This document shows positions 29,101 through 42,000 of a DNA stretch of 64,000 nucleotides, one piece after another. Source of the DNA: Shinisaurus crocodilurus (Eukaryota > Chordata > Lepidosauria > Squamata > Shinisauridae). The position numbers were made by a program, and so were the translations under genes. Every line of letters starts with the position of its first letter. Positions within the stretch are counted from its first letter, which is position 1. Where the stretch lies: NCBI GenBank assembly GCA_021292165.1, contig CM037880.1, forward strand, positions 225,648,467 through 225,712,466. Direction: 5' to 3'. The notes beneath the pieces are model-generated. The model was not told the origin of the DNA. It did not search any database and saw nothing but the letters and a program-made list of their open reading frames with translations.

Positions 29101-32100
29101 GTAAGTCTGATTGGACTCGGCTGGCTGGCTTCCGGGCGGACACATGCAGGGCTGCACCGAAAGAGTTTAAAGTGTGACCTGCCAGGCAGGGACCGTTGGG
29201 AAAGAGTTGTGTGTGTTTTTACAAGAATCCATCACTCCATCTCCTTGAAGGTTACTCAGCGATCTTTGGTGACTTGCCGCTGATGCCAGACACACACACC
29301 CTGCTTCCCCCCACACGCACACGGGGCCTAGCGGGTGGGTGATGGGTGCATCCTCTGCCCTCCTCATTTGGGTTCAGTCGGGGGTTGGCCTGGTGTGCAG
29401 CCTCTGCTTCCGGATGGCTCACTGGCGTGGCGTGCTGCCTCGCCCGTATCGAGGCACCCGATCTGCACGGCTCACCCGCCGCCGCCTCCGCCGCCACCTC
29501 CTCGCTTCCCTGTGCGAGGCCCGGCGGTGCAGCTCCCTGGCTGGCTGGCTGGCTGGCTGGCAGGGACATGCGCGTGCGTGCGGCGGCTACAGCTGCAGCC
29601 GCCAGCCGCGGCCTTGTTTGGGCAGAGCCGAGGCTCAGCCCCACGGTTAGCTCAGCTGGCACAGCCTCCTCCCGCCTCTGCCTCAGATGTTCCCCCACGC
29701 CCAGGGGCAGCCCTCGTGCTCCCGCCGCTGTGTTCTCTCAGCGCTGCTGCCACTGCCTCCTCGCTTCCTCCTGAAGAGCGGGGCACGTGGGGGGGGAGGG
29801 AGGGTCACCTTTTGGCCCGCTGCGCTCAGACGCAGCCTTCGGCTGTGCCTCCTGTGGGCTCCTCAGAGGTTGGGGGAGCAAGCATGACTGAAGCAGCAGC
29901 AGCAGCAATCTCTTGCTTTTGTTGCAAAGCCAGCAATGGAGAGCTCAGAACGGAAGAGACCCTGAGAGATGCGACCTGGGCAGTTTAGCGCTGGAACGTC
30001 CTTTCTGAGCCTCGGGACCCTGGACAACTGCCCCTGCTTGCCCATTTTTGCCATCAGCCCGGCTCCCACCTCACACACCTCATTCTTCGCTGGTCAAGGC
30101 TGAAAGCATTGTGTGTGTCTCCTTCCCACAGATGTCTCCAGGGATCATTGCCAACCCCTTTGCGGCCGGCATCGGGCGCAAGAACAGCTTGGAGAGCATT
30201 TCGTCCATTGACCGGGACCTTAGTCCAGAGGAGCTGGATATTCTTCAGAAGGTAAAGGAGAGAGGAGGTGGCCCACAGGTGCCAGGCCTGGCTTAGGGAG
30301 AGGGAGGCTCTCCTCTTCTTTTCCTTTCTCTTCTCTTCTCTTCCTTCCTTCCGGCAGTGCTGCCAGTCGTGTCTCCTGCACCCGGGCAGTGCCGTCCTTT
30401 CCCCCTCCTTCCCCAAGGAGTCTGGCTCACTTTGTGACGAGTCTCTGACCGTCTCCTTTGTCCCCAGGAGATGGAGATGGTGAGAGAGACGACCCAGTGG
30501 GAGAGGGAAGCGATGGAGAAAGTGGTGAGACTCTGTGGCCCCGCTTTGCCCTCATTGCGGGGAGGGGTGGAGAGGCTGCATTCCTGCAGGCAGCCCCCGC
30601 CCCGCCCCGCCCCCTTGCTGCTCCGGCTCTTGTGCCTCAGCTGTGCCTCTCGCGTAGCCGGGGGAAGAGGAGGAGGCTGTGTGCAGATAATGGCTGTGGA
30701 GGTCCGACAGGGCGTGCATGTGTGCGGGGGGGGGGCATGTTCACCCTGGTGCCCCCCTCCTCTCGCAGCTCACGGGGCCTTGCGCTTCTCCCGTTGCTCT
30801 CGCCTCCGAGTCTCCTCTCCGTGTCGTGCGTCTTCCTGGCCAGACGTGGGAAGCGGCTTCAGCTGCTCGTCTCCAGTCCCGTGCCTGCAGGAGCCTGCTT
30901 GGCTCGGTGCCCGAGAGGTCCGGGAGGGAAGGAGCATCCCCAAGGGGCAGGGATGCCTGCCCAGAGGGCTGCTCGCCTGCGCCACAGAGGAATGGCCCCG
31001 GGGGTGAGGCCCCTGAGCCTCCACCCGGCACGGAGGGGACTGGGCCCTCCCTTCACCTGATCGGCTGGCTCTGGCCCTGGGGTTGCTTCTCAGACCGGCT
31101 GAGGGGGAGACGGCTGCTTGGACTCGTAGCCGTGTCGTGAGCACACAAGACGCCGCTCCCGCCGGAGCCGAGCCCCGCTGTCCCTGGCTCAGCAGAGCCT
31201 GCGCTCCCCGGCAGTGGCTCTCTGAGCACCGAGGACGAGGCGTCGGAGATGCTGCCGGGGTCGAAGGAAGCGTGTGCTCTGCCCCCGAGTGACGGGCCCT
31301 CCCTGTCCAGTGGGATGGAAGCTCTCATGGATGCCTTGAAAGGGGGGCTGTCCAAGGCTGTAGATTGCCTCTGAATGCCAGTTGCTGGGGGACGTGGGTG
31401 GGCTGGGCTGGCGGAGTGCTGTGGTGGGCTTCCCGTCGGCATAGGGTGCTGGATTGGAGAGGCCCTGGGCCTGATCCAGCTCCAGGGCTCCTCTTCTGTT
31501 CTTCTCAGTTGTTTGATAACAAGTCAAGCTTTAAGACACTCCCCTCCTGCGATGAGCAAGAGGCAGTGTTCCCCCCCACCCCCACCCCCCGAGGCAGGAA
31601 GCCTTTTGCCTGCATAGTCTGGATCTAACAAGCAAAGTCCCTGCGTCTAAAGAGCAGGGCTTTTTTTCTGGTGGAACTCACCGGAACTGAGTTCCAGCAC
31701 CTTTTCTTCTATTAATTGCATTACAATTTAATCGCCATCTACTCCCGAGGAAATGTAATCCAAGAGTTCCGGTACCTTTTTCTCCAGAAAAAAAGCACTG
31801 CTAAAGAGACTTCGGCTGGCATTGCCGGCTGTGGTCCTTCCCTCGGGAGCCAGCCTTCAAGGTCCAGCATTGCCTGCTGCTGAGTGGAACTGGTCCCCAA
31901 GCAGGACTTACAGGATGGAGCGGCGGGCTGGCCTCACTCTCCCCATGCCGGCTGCTACGGAAGGCCGCAAAGCCCCCCCATGCACAGAGACCCACAGAAA
32001 GAAAAATTCTGGGGCAAAATAATACATGTCCCAGGAAAATGCTTTTCACACTGGCACCTTTTTTCCTGTCCTTCTCACACTAAGAGATACTCACCGGAGA

Positions 32101-35100
32101 GATGTAGAATCTGGATTTCTCATCCTTTGTCAAATGCTGTGACGGATGTGAGGTTGCTTTGGAAATGTCGGTAGTTGATTGACATTGGGCACCCTGAGAG
32201 ATGAGGCCCCGGATTGGCTAGAAATGCCACCAGTTCCTCCCCTGGCCTGTCAGGCCTTTCTGTGAGAAAGGACGATTTGACTGAAGCCTTTGGCTTGCCT
32301 GGGGTGGGGTCGGGATGGATCGGGCTGGGGGCTTCCCTGTGGCTACCTTGGAATGGAGGGCGAGGTCGGATTCTCAAGCTTCTGCTAGGAAGGGATGCGT
32401 CTCGTTTGAGAGACCGTGGAAAAGCATTCAGACATGGCCTGTGCATTACTACAGATGAGAGATGTGAAGCCAATGCTGACTTTGGCTCTATTGTTCTGTG
32501 CTTCAAGAGGCATCTATATTTCTGTTTTCAACTCATTTAAAAGTGCTTCTGACATTTTTTTCTGGGCGTTTTAACTTCTAAGCCATACAGCACGACCGGG
32601 AGGCTTCTTCACAGGTTCACATCATGTGGCAGAGAGCTATGCAAACACCCAGCCCATTCCCCGCGGGTGTGAGAAATCCCACTCGGCTCCCCCCTCGCCC
32701 ACCTCCCAGTTTTTTTAGGCTGTGCCCTGCATCATCTGTGCATTCTCAAACCTCTCTGCACCCAGAGGGCTACAAACTTCCCTCTTTTTAATAGAAGCCG
32801 AAGCTCTTGGGATGCTGAATTTTGCACCCCTAGGTGTTCTCCGTTTGTGTAGTGCAGTTGTGGACATGTCTTCACGGCCCTTCCTGGTCTAGCCTGGCTC
32901 TCTTTTTCTTTCCCCCGGACCCAAGGGAAGGAGCTGCCACAGCCGCCCCTCGCACCATCACCTGGTCGGCCTCTCCCCTTCCCCAGAAGTCAGCAGCAGC
33001 AGCATGGGAGGAGCTGGAGGGGGGTTCTTGGGGGGTGCCATTGGGGTGGGAGTCGAAGGCCTCAGATGGGAGTGACTCCGCCCCATTGAGAAATCAACTG
33101 GCTTGGTCTTGGAGCAGGCATGGGGGATCTCTGGCCCACAGGGAGTTTTCCCCATCCAGCTTGCCAGCTTCTTCCCCAGGCAGGGAAAAGCTCTTATCTC
33201 CAATCAGCTGCTGATTGGTACAGAACAGCTGGTACAGACCGTGGCGGCGCGCCTGGTTAAAGGCAGCCGCCGGCGGGATCACATCACACCAGTGCTCAAG
33301 GAGCTGCACTGGCTACCAGTTGCTTGCCGAGCCGAATTCAAGGTGTTGGTTTTGACCTTTAAAACCCTATACGGCGCCGGTCCAGTCTATCTCAAGGAGC
33401 GTCTCCAGCAACACCCAAGTGGGCCGCTCAACAAGATCTGCCACAGATGGCCTTCTCCTGCTTGGGGACCAGTTCCACTCAGCCAGAGCAGCTAGACTGG
33501 TGGGGACTAGGAAGAGGGCCTTCTCTGTGGCGGCCCCTGTACTGTGGAACTCTCTCCCGAGTGACCTCCGCCACGCCCCCTCTCTGCTGAGCTTCCGCCG
33601 CTCACTAAAAACATGGCTGTTCAGGCGGGAATATGGGGTGGGCTAAGATTTTAAAATTTTTATACTGTTTTAAATGTGTTTTACTCTGTATTTTATCATG
33701 TTGTACATCGCCCAGAGTGGCCGGTTTGCTGGCCAGATGGGCGATCCATTAATGCAACAAACAAACAAACAAACAAACAAACAAGAGCTTTCCCCTGCTA
33801 GGTGCTGAGAAAGGGATTCTGATCAACCATGGATCAGCAGAGGGGCGGAGGCGGGGGAGGGGGCATAGGAAGCCTGTGAGAATTGTGTAGATGAGGTGTG
33901 AGACTCCTTTCCTCCCACGAGAGAGTTGCCTAAGTCTTGGATGTCTCTTTGGAGCACTTTTGCTCTGGCTCAGTATTTGGCAATTGGAGTCTTCATAGTT
34001 TCCCTTTTTAAATTAAAATTATGCTTAACTGTCCACTTGACATGCATTTAAATGTGTTGCTCTTCCCCACCCGCACCTGCACTGTGGAATGGGCCAGACT
34101 TTACATGCCTCTGGTTGCCCAGAAGGAGGGGGTGTGCGCGTGCACAGATGAGTGGAGCTTTTTCTTCCAGTGAGCCAGCATGGCTGTGTCCGCCGGCTGG
34201 CCCTGGCCCTCTGACATCTTCTGGCTATGCATTGCTAGCAGAAGTGCGGGGGGGGGGGGGAGGAGCCGCCTTTCTGCCCCAAGGTTTCTCCAGATGGCCT
34301 TGTGTGGGGAGGAGCTGCTGCTGCCTCGCCCCAGGTCATCTTTCTTGGGCAGTGTCCTGAGGCCCAGAGGAAGTGGAATGCGGCACAGTGCTCTCTGTGT
34401 GTCCTGGGTCATGTCAGGACCCTGGAGAGAGCGCTGCAGGAAGGGCTGACCGGAGCGCTGCCCCAGCCATGGGCTGCAGCTGCTACCTGAGGCCTGAACC
34501 CGGCTGGCCTGAAGGTGGCTCCACGCCTGCTAGAGGCTGACTGTGGTTCTTAAAGGGCCAGCGCCTCTTTCTGCAGTGTCGTCCCCCTGCGGGGCCGAGG
34601 GACAGGAGAAGCTGCAGGGGAGTCCCTCTCGGGGTCTGATGACGGGAGAGCCGCGAACTCAGGCTGGGACGGTAGCGAAGAGGGTGTTGAGGGCTCCCCC
34701 TGAAGTGGGATTAGCTGTGACCCGTCTGAATCCAAGTCCTCCTCGGGGTAATGTGGAGCCTCAGAACCAGGGGACATGACGTGCAGAGAGGCTGGAGATG
34801 GGTTGTGTGCATGCTTGTGCATTTGTCTAGCTAGGCTGCCCGTCGGATGTGGTTATGTGAGCTTGGCTACATGTGTCCTGCTGGGAAGGATTTGACAGGA
34901 GGTCATACCAGGGCTGCCCAAGTGGTGGGCGAGGAAGCTGCACCCCAGAAAGGATATTGCAGTGCTGACAAAGGTCAGCAGAGAAGGGGAAACAAACGGG
35001 GTGGGGTGGGGTGGGGTGGGGTGTAGCAACTCCCCTCTGAGGAAAGGTTACAACGTATAGGGCCATTTTGGAACAAAAGGCAAGTAAGAGGTGAACGCAT

Positions 35101-37893
35101 GGCAGCTCCAGGTGTATAAAATTATGCACAGTGTGGAGAAAGTGGACAGGGGGACATTTTTCTTCCTCTCCCATAATACTAGAATCCAATGGGGTCATCC
35201 AAGGAAGCTAAATGGTGGGAGATTCAGGGCAGACGAAAGGAAGCCCTTCTTCACACCGCGCAAAGTTAAACTGTGGAATTCACTGCCACGAGATCTTGTG
35301 ATGGCCACCAACTTGGGTGGCGTTAAAGTGGGAGTAGACAGTTTATGGAGGAGGAGAAGGTGATGCCCATTGGGACGAAAAATCCTAACTTCAGTAGAAC
35401 TCTTGACTATTTCATAATACCTGTGTACAGTTATGGTCACCACAACTCAAAAATAAGGGGTTGGACTTGATAGCCTTGTAGGCTCCTTCCAACTCTATAA
35501 TCTATGAAATCTATAATACTGTACTGCTGGAAAAAGTGCAGAAAAGGGCAGTCAAAATTATATAGTAAGGTGCGGTGGAGCAACTCCCCTATAAAGCAAG
35601 GTTTCAACATTTGGGGCTTTTTAGCATAGAAAAATTATAAGGGCGACATATAGAGGCGTACAAAATTACAGTGTGGTTTGGAGAAAGTGTATGATATGCT
35701 AGAACCCAACCAGGTTATCCAGATGAAACTTGGAGATTTGGGACAGGCAAAAGGAAGCTCTTCACCTGACACATAGTTCACTGGAATTTGCTACCTCAAG
35801 ATGTAGTGACAGCCGCCAACTTGGACAGCTTTAAAAGGGGATTATAATTGCCCTCACACCTTGCTTTAGGGCTTGCAGAGGCAATGCTTGGCCACTTGGA
35901 AACCAGATGTGGGACTAGAGAGGCCTTTGATCTGATCCTGCTTCAGGGCTTTTCTTTTGTTATTCACATGAGACCCATCCAGCTGAACCCAGAGTGTCTG
36001 CCAGGCCTCCTTCCTGCAAGGTCGGTTTTGCAGACTAGGAGTTGTCTAAGAGCTCCTGGGGCAAGTGGTTTATCTTGGGGTGCAAATTCCTGTGAGCTGC
36101 TGGCATCCCTCCCAGCACTCTGAGATTCCAGTGTGTTGGAATTGCTGCCAGAGCGAGCAGCTTCCAAGGTGGCCACTGCGTTAAATCTGCAGCAGCAAAG
36201 GCGACAGAGCCCCGTTGCACTTTAAAGACTGTCACGGGACTAGCTGCATCCTGATCCGTGGGTGGAAAGGAGACCCGGCCAAATAGAGTGCCCTGCTCCT
36301 GTTTGCCCTTCGCTTCCTGGTACATTTCCACTGTCACCAGGTGGAAATCTTTATTTTCCCCAGGTGCCTCTACAAGATAGCCTAAAAACCCTCTGGGTCT
36401 GTTGTAAACACTTTTAAGTAATCTGGGGTTTGGCTTTTAGGCGTGGGGTGGGTAATCCAACAAGAAAAGAGACCACAAAGTTTAAAATGTTTAAAGTTTC
36501 TGGGGAAAAAATATTTTTTAGGAAAAGGTTTTAACATTTGAATGGTTACAACACATGCACGCACGCACCTGTGAGAGCAAAAGGGTAAGAAAATAACTAG
36601 GGTTAAATGCATCCTGGTAATCCTAGCTAGACTGTTCTATTGTATCCAAGTACTTCCCAGTGATCTCTTACTGTCAGAGTTCCTGGCTCTCCCAAGCAGC
36701 TTTCTTTCTTGATCTTTTTCCTTCTGTCCTTCTAGCCTCTCAACCTTCCTCAGTCTAAAAAACTGCTTTTTTGGCTTCAACTTTTTATATGTTAAAGCTT
36801 GCCTGTGTTCTTCTAACTGACCAATCGGGAGAGCTCACCTTTGCCCTAAATTACTCACGCTGAGCTCTTTGCAAACTGAAGCCCATTTTTCCCTCGGAGC
36901 ACAGGCAGCAAAAGGCCGAGCGAGGCCCCTGAGCTTCAGCTGACGTAATGGCAACTGCTACTGTACATTGCCGTACAGTAAATAAATAAATAAATAAATA
37001 AACTGCCATCCTTTGGCTGTCTGAACTTTTGACCTTTTGGTTTTACCAGCCACAGCAAAGAAATTAGCTCCATAATATACAAACTAAACTATATACAAAA
37101 TTAGAAGGCAGTCTGTTCCTTCACAAAGACTAAAAAGCTTAATATGGCATAAGCACGTTGCTTTTGTTGCAAGAGCAAGAACTTTGCCCCAGGATCTGTT
37201 TTCTCTCTACCTTTGCCAGGGCTATGCTGGCTGGGGAGGATGAGAGTTGTAGTCCAACACATCTGGAGGGCACCACGTAGGGAAGCTTGGGTCAGCCTGG
37301 GTTCAGATCTCCACTTGGCCGTGAAGCTCACTGGATGATGTTGGACCAGTCACCACCATCTCTCAACTTAACCTGCCTCACAGGATTCTTGTGAGGAAAA
37401 AGAGGGGAAGCGGGGAGAGCGAAACGTGCCGCCTGGTGCTCCTGGGGCCGGACGAGCCCTCTTCCGTCCCTGGCTCCCTCTGGCTCCAAGGAGCTTGTGC
37501 GCCGAGCAGTGTCCCGTGGCAGGCTGTGCTGTGCCTTGTGCCCGCTGCATGCACTTGGCTGGCGGGGTGCCCGCTGGCGCCCGTGCTTGGGGGCCGTTCC
37601 CCTATTCCTGTGGGAGCTGCTTGCTCCGGGGTTATGCTTCTGTGGGGCTGGCCTCTGCCTGAGCTTGCGCGCCTGCCGGCCTGCCGCTGCTTTCCCCTTC
37701 CTGCCCAAGCTGTGCTCTGGGACCTTCCTTCACCAGCCCCACTCCCTCCTTCGCCTTTCCCCCTGGCTTCCTCCTGTGCGGATTCTGCTGTTGACCCTTT
37801 TGCTCTCTCTTTGCTTGTGCCGCCTGTCCCTGGGAAGGAGCGGATGCGCAGGGAGCGCGAGACGGATGCGCAGTTGCTGGCAGAGGAGGCCGA

Positions 37894-37933
<40 letters not shown>

Positions 37934-39028
37934 TGGGGGGTGTGTGTGCGACGACAGGGTCCTTACACTTTAGGACTCAACGCATAAACCCTTCTCAGGC
38001 TAAGCACCAACATTTAAAAACCTGAGGGGAGGGTCAAAGGAAACCTTTCCCCTACTAATGAGGGTATTTTAATTCTCAAAATCTTAGTTCCAGAAAATAA
38101 CTTTAAACCTGCCTACCCGAAACACTTTGTAATTAACCTAAGTCCCTATAACTCCCAAGTACTTTCGCTCTTCAGACAACTACTGATTTCTCTCAAAACT
38201 CCTGACAGACAAGACACGAATAACTGTAAGCAGGAAAAGACAACAGACCCGACTAACCCAGCTCCCCAACTCCCCCCACACCCACTAACATCACTCACAC
38301 ACTCCTTACAGACTCCTCCCACCCCTTCCCAGACAGCACAAGCCACACCCACTCAGTTCAACATTTTAGACACACTAAATATACTAATGCAGACACACAC
38401 CAGGGAACTGAATTGTGGGGTTACGCCACAGGGGGGGGGGGGCAGCTCAGCTTGGCCGGGCGAAGCAGTGATGGGCGTAGTGTGGGGCAGGTGGGACAGG
38501 CATGGGCTCCTTGTGCCCTGATCCCACACTCCCCTCTTCTTGGTTTCTGCAGGACCTCCGCACTGGGCCCCTGCAGCTGGATTACCGAACCCTGGCAGCC
38601 CTCCCCCACACCGGCCTCCAGAAAACCACCCGTGGTGTGAGTGAATGGGGGGCTTTGGTGGCAAGTTGGGGGAGAGATTGGAAAGTTAGAAGAAGAAATG
38701 CCTCAGGCAGGCATCGGGCCCCACCCTGCCTCTGAAGTAATGGCCTGTGCGTGCCCCCCCCCCCAGCCTCCTGGCCACCGTTGCCATCTGTGGCCGTGGC
38801 CCTCAGCAGCATCTCCCAGTAGGGCTGGGAAAGGATCCCGCCTGACACCCTGGGGAGCCGCTGCTGCTGCCGGTCAGTGTTGGCAGTGCTGGGCTGGATG
38901 GAACACGGAGGGTCTGATGCGGCATAAAGCTGCTTCCGACTCACCTAACTTTCAGCCCTTGTGAAGTCAGGCGCCTTCCAGGTCTCCTCAGCTGAATAAT
39001 AATAATAATAATAATAATATTAATATTA

Positions 39029-39070
<42 letters not shown>

Positions 39071-42000
39071 TCTTCTTCTTCTTCTTCTTCTTCTTCTTCT
39101 TCTTCTTCTTCTTCTTCTTCTTCTTCTTCTTCTTCTTCTTCTTCTTCTTCTTCTTCTTCTTCTTCTATATTGTCCAAGACCCAAAGCTCTCTGGGTGGTT
39201 TACAAAAGATTAAAAACCTTTAAAATGCAATATTTGCTTTCTGCCACCCTGAATATAAAACATGGGGGGCCTCAGACGCCAGTCGTAGTGTGCAGGCAGG
39301 TTCATGCCGGGAGAGGCGCTCCGTCGGGCATCTCAGTCCAAAGCCGTGTGAGGCTTTAGAGTCAAAACCAGCACCTTGAATTGGGCTTGGAAACATGCAG
39401 GCAGGCAGTGAAAGCGGGCCAGTATCGGTGTTCTGTATTCTGACCCGCCGGTTCCTCCTGTCAGTCTGGCAGGAGATGCTGCTCGGCTTCGGGGGCATTG
39501 GAGAGGCCGGTGCCTCCAAAAGCAACGGTGTCTGCTTGAGGGCCGCCTCTAGCAGAGGTCCCTGGGGATCCAGGGATTACTGGACTTGGCTGCCGTGGGA
39601 GGCACTGCTGGAGTCTATACATTTTGTGGCGTGGGTGGGGCGGGCCGGCCGGGCGGCCCCTCTTCCCCCCCCCGTTCCCATACATTGTCCTCAGGCCTGG
39701 TCGTCCTGCAGTGCTGTGAGAGAGCAGGGAGCTCCTCGCAGGGCCAAAACACAGATGGGGTTAGGGACGAGGCAGGAGGGGGAGGCTGACGCCCCACTGC
39801 CAGGATGGCCACTGTCCAGCTTCCTGGCTGGAGGACGGGCAGCAGCGGGAGAGAGCTCTTGCCTTCCTGCCCTGCTGCGTGTGCCCTTTTCAGTGGCTTC
39901 TGCTCGGGCACCGTTCGGAAGTAGAAAGGTGCACCTGGTGGAACTTCTTTGGAGAGATGGGAAGGCTGACCTTGCGGGGGGGGGGGAGTGAGCAAATGGG
40001 ACCACTCCACCCCAGGCATCTTGTGCTCTGGGGGTGGTGGGCTGGCAGTAATTTTCTACCAGCCAGGGCTGGGGGGGGGGGGAATTGCGAGGGGAGTTTG
40101 GCAGGAGGAGCGTGTGGGCTCTTCCTCCGTGGGGTGGGTGAGGGATGCCCCACGGCTGTGGCCAGCAGCAGCAGCAGCAGCAGCAGTGAAAGACACCGCA
40201 AGGCTTCTCCCTCCCAAAGGGCTCTCTTGGGTGCTGGCCAGTTGGGCTGACTGAGGAGGAAGCAGGTGGGCGGCTCTGGGGGCGGTTTTGCTTCTCCGGA
40301 AACCTGATCTTGCTTCTGCTGCCTGCGTGGGATTCCTGAGCTGCCCAGTCGGACCCGTTCTGGGCTATTTTGGTCTTGGTGGGTGGGTGTGGTTGGAGTG
40401 GAGGGGGCACACGGGTGGGCTGGGAGAGGCTCCTTTTGTCTGCATCCAGGCAGCGGGTGAGTCCCTCGTCAGTCTCTCTCCCTTTTCCTGGGGGTCCCGC
40501 TGGGCTTTTGTCCTTGGCACAGGTGAGCAGGCAGAGGCGGCAGCAGGGGGATGTCTTCCTGGGCCCCTGGCGGGCTGCTGCTGTGCCTGTGCCGGCTCTC
40601 GAGGGGCGCTTGTGGGGCCTGCCCTGTGGCCGCAGGTGCAGCAGCAGGTGGGCGGGCAAGGCGGGGCGCTGACGCGTGGCGGGGCTGGCGGCCGCCTCTG
40701 TGTGCAGCTGGCTGGATCCCCAGGTGGCCGCGGTGGGAGCAGGTTCCAGCAGCTTTCCCAGGCTGGGGGCGGGGGCTTGGCTCCCCCGTCCGGCATCCCT
40801 CTCGGAGGCGTCTCCTGAGGCCCTCCCTGGTTTCCCTCTGCCTGAGAGCCGCTGCGGCCGCCTCCTTGCTCCCTTCCTGCAGTGGAACCGGGATTGATGG
40901 GTGGGTGGGTGGATCTTTCGGGCCCTTTGAGTGTGCGCAGGGCGGCTGAGTGAGTGAGTGGCGGCTGTGCTTGGGTTCGCGTCCCCGCAGCACCGCCCGT
41001 GTGAGCGGCTGTGGCGGTGGGTGTGACCGGGCCTTTCTGAGCCTAGTGAGGTGGGTGGGTGGGCGGGCGGGTGTTCGCAGCGTTCTTTGGCGCCCTCCGA
41101 TTAACCGGGGCCCTGGCAGAGTGTCTTGCCTGCCCGGCCTCTGTGTTGCGAGGTGGGGCGGGGAGGGTGCGCCCTCGGGCGTGGGACACTTGAGCCTGCC
41201 GCAGGAGCCTTGGTGGACATCTCCACGCCCTGTCAGGTCTGCGGGCTTCTGGAATTCGTATGGATGGCTCGGGTGCCAACGGTCAGGAGCTGCTGTTCCT
41301 CTGAGCCAGGGAGCCAGACACGCCCTTCCGCCCGTGGTCCTCTGACCGCTGCCCCCCTATGTCTCTCCTCCTCAGCTTCCCCATTGTGAAATGGAAGGGG
41401 GCTCGCAGGTGCTTCCCCTGCCGGCAGCCCCCCGCTCGGACTCGGGCCCGGCGAGCAGCGGCGTCCCTCTTTCTGTGGCAGGGGGCCCGGCCCTCCCTGC
41501 CGCAGCCCGCAGAGGAGCAGAGCTCGGTGGACTCCCAGCCCATCCCCTTCAGTGCCAACCCCTTTGTGGTGGCGAATCGGCAGGGCCAGGCGTGCTTGGG
41601 GGGGCCCCCCCTGGGCTACGGCCGGGGCGGAGTGCTGAAGACCAGCCTCTATGCCAAGGCAAGCGACGTGGCTGGCCAGCCACCGGAGTGCCGTGCCGTG
41701 CTGTGTTGCTGCCGCTGCATGCCGCCAGGCTGAGCGTGGCCCGCCTGTGCCCGCCTGCGTGTTCTGGGGCTGCCCGGCCGGGGTCCGGGCCGAATGTGGG
41801 GCAGTGTGGGGGGGGAGGGGGCGCGTGGCTCGTGTCTGGGCTCCTGCCCATCTGCACGTCTTGCCTGAGTGTGCCTCGGCCGCCGTGCTGTGCGTGGAGC
41901 CCCAGTGCACACGCCGTGGGGCAGGCACGGCACCTCCAGCTGGAGCACTTCACCGTCTGGGTTTGGCCTCTGGGGGACCCCGGCGGGGCCGATGTGCGCA

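Larger units (their letters stand above)
30525..37837 (+). other. SCRIB intron 13, 7.3 kb, repeat-rich
   Basis: The largest intron visible inside the PDZ/C-terminal half. It holds L3-like, L2-like, hAT, SINE and CR1-tail pieces listed separately. The stretches 30525-31361, 31810-33230, 33790-34990 and 35980-37180 show no gene or repeat I can name. 36978-37001 is an AATA run and 34998-35022 a GGGGT run. Confidence 0.7.
38637..41505 (+). other. SCRIB intron 15: SINE, microsatellites, L2 fragment
   Basis: A 2.9-kb intron. Apart from the elements listed separately, 39480-41370 is GC-rich with a CAG run at about 40163-40187 and poly-G runs (39976, 40070). No further exon is supported, although a 33-bp candidate lies at 41376-41408. 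Confidence 0.65.

Noticed and set aside
29646..29720. tRNA-like A-box (TTAGCTCAGCTGG) in intron 11
   Set aside because: No B-box or cloverleaf follows; chance match in GC-rich DNA.
38941..39177. Minus-strand ORF with a long Glu run and Ile/Asn run
   Set aside because: It is only the translation of the (GAA)n and (AAT)n microsatellites.
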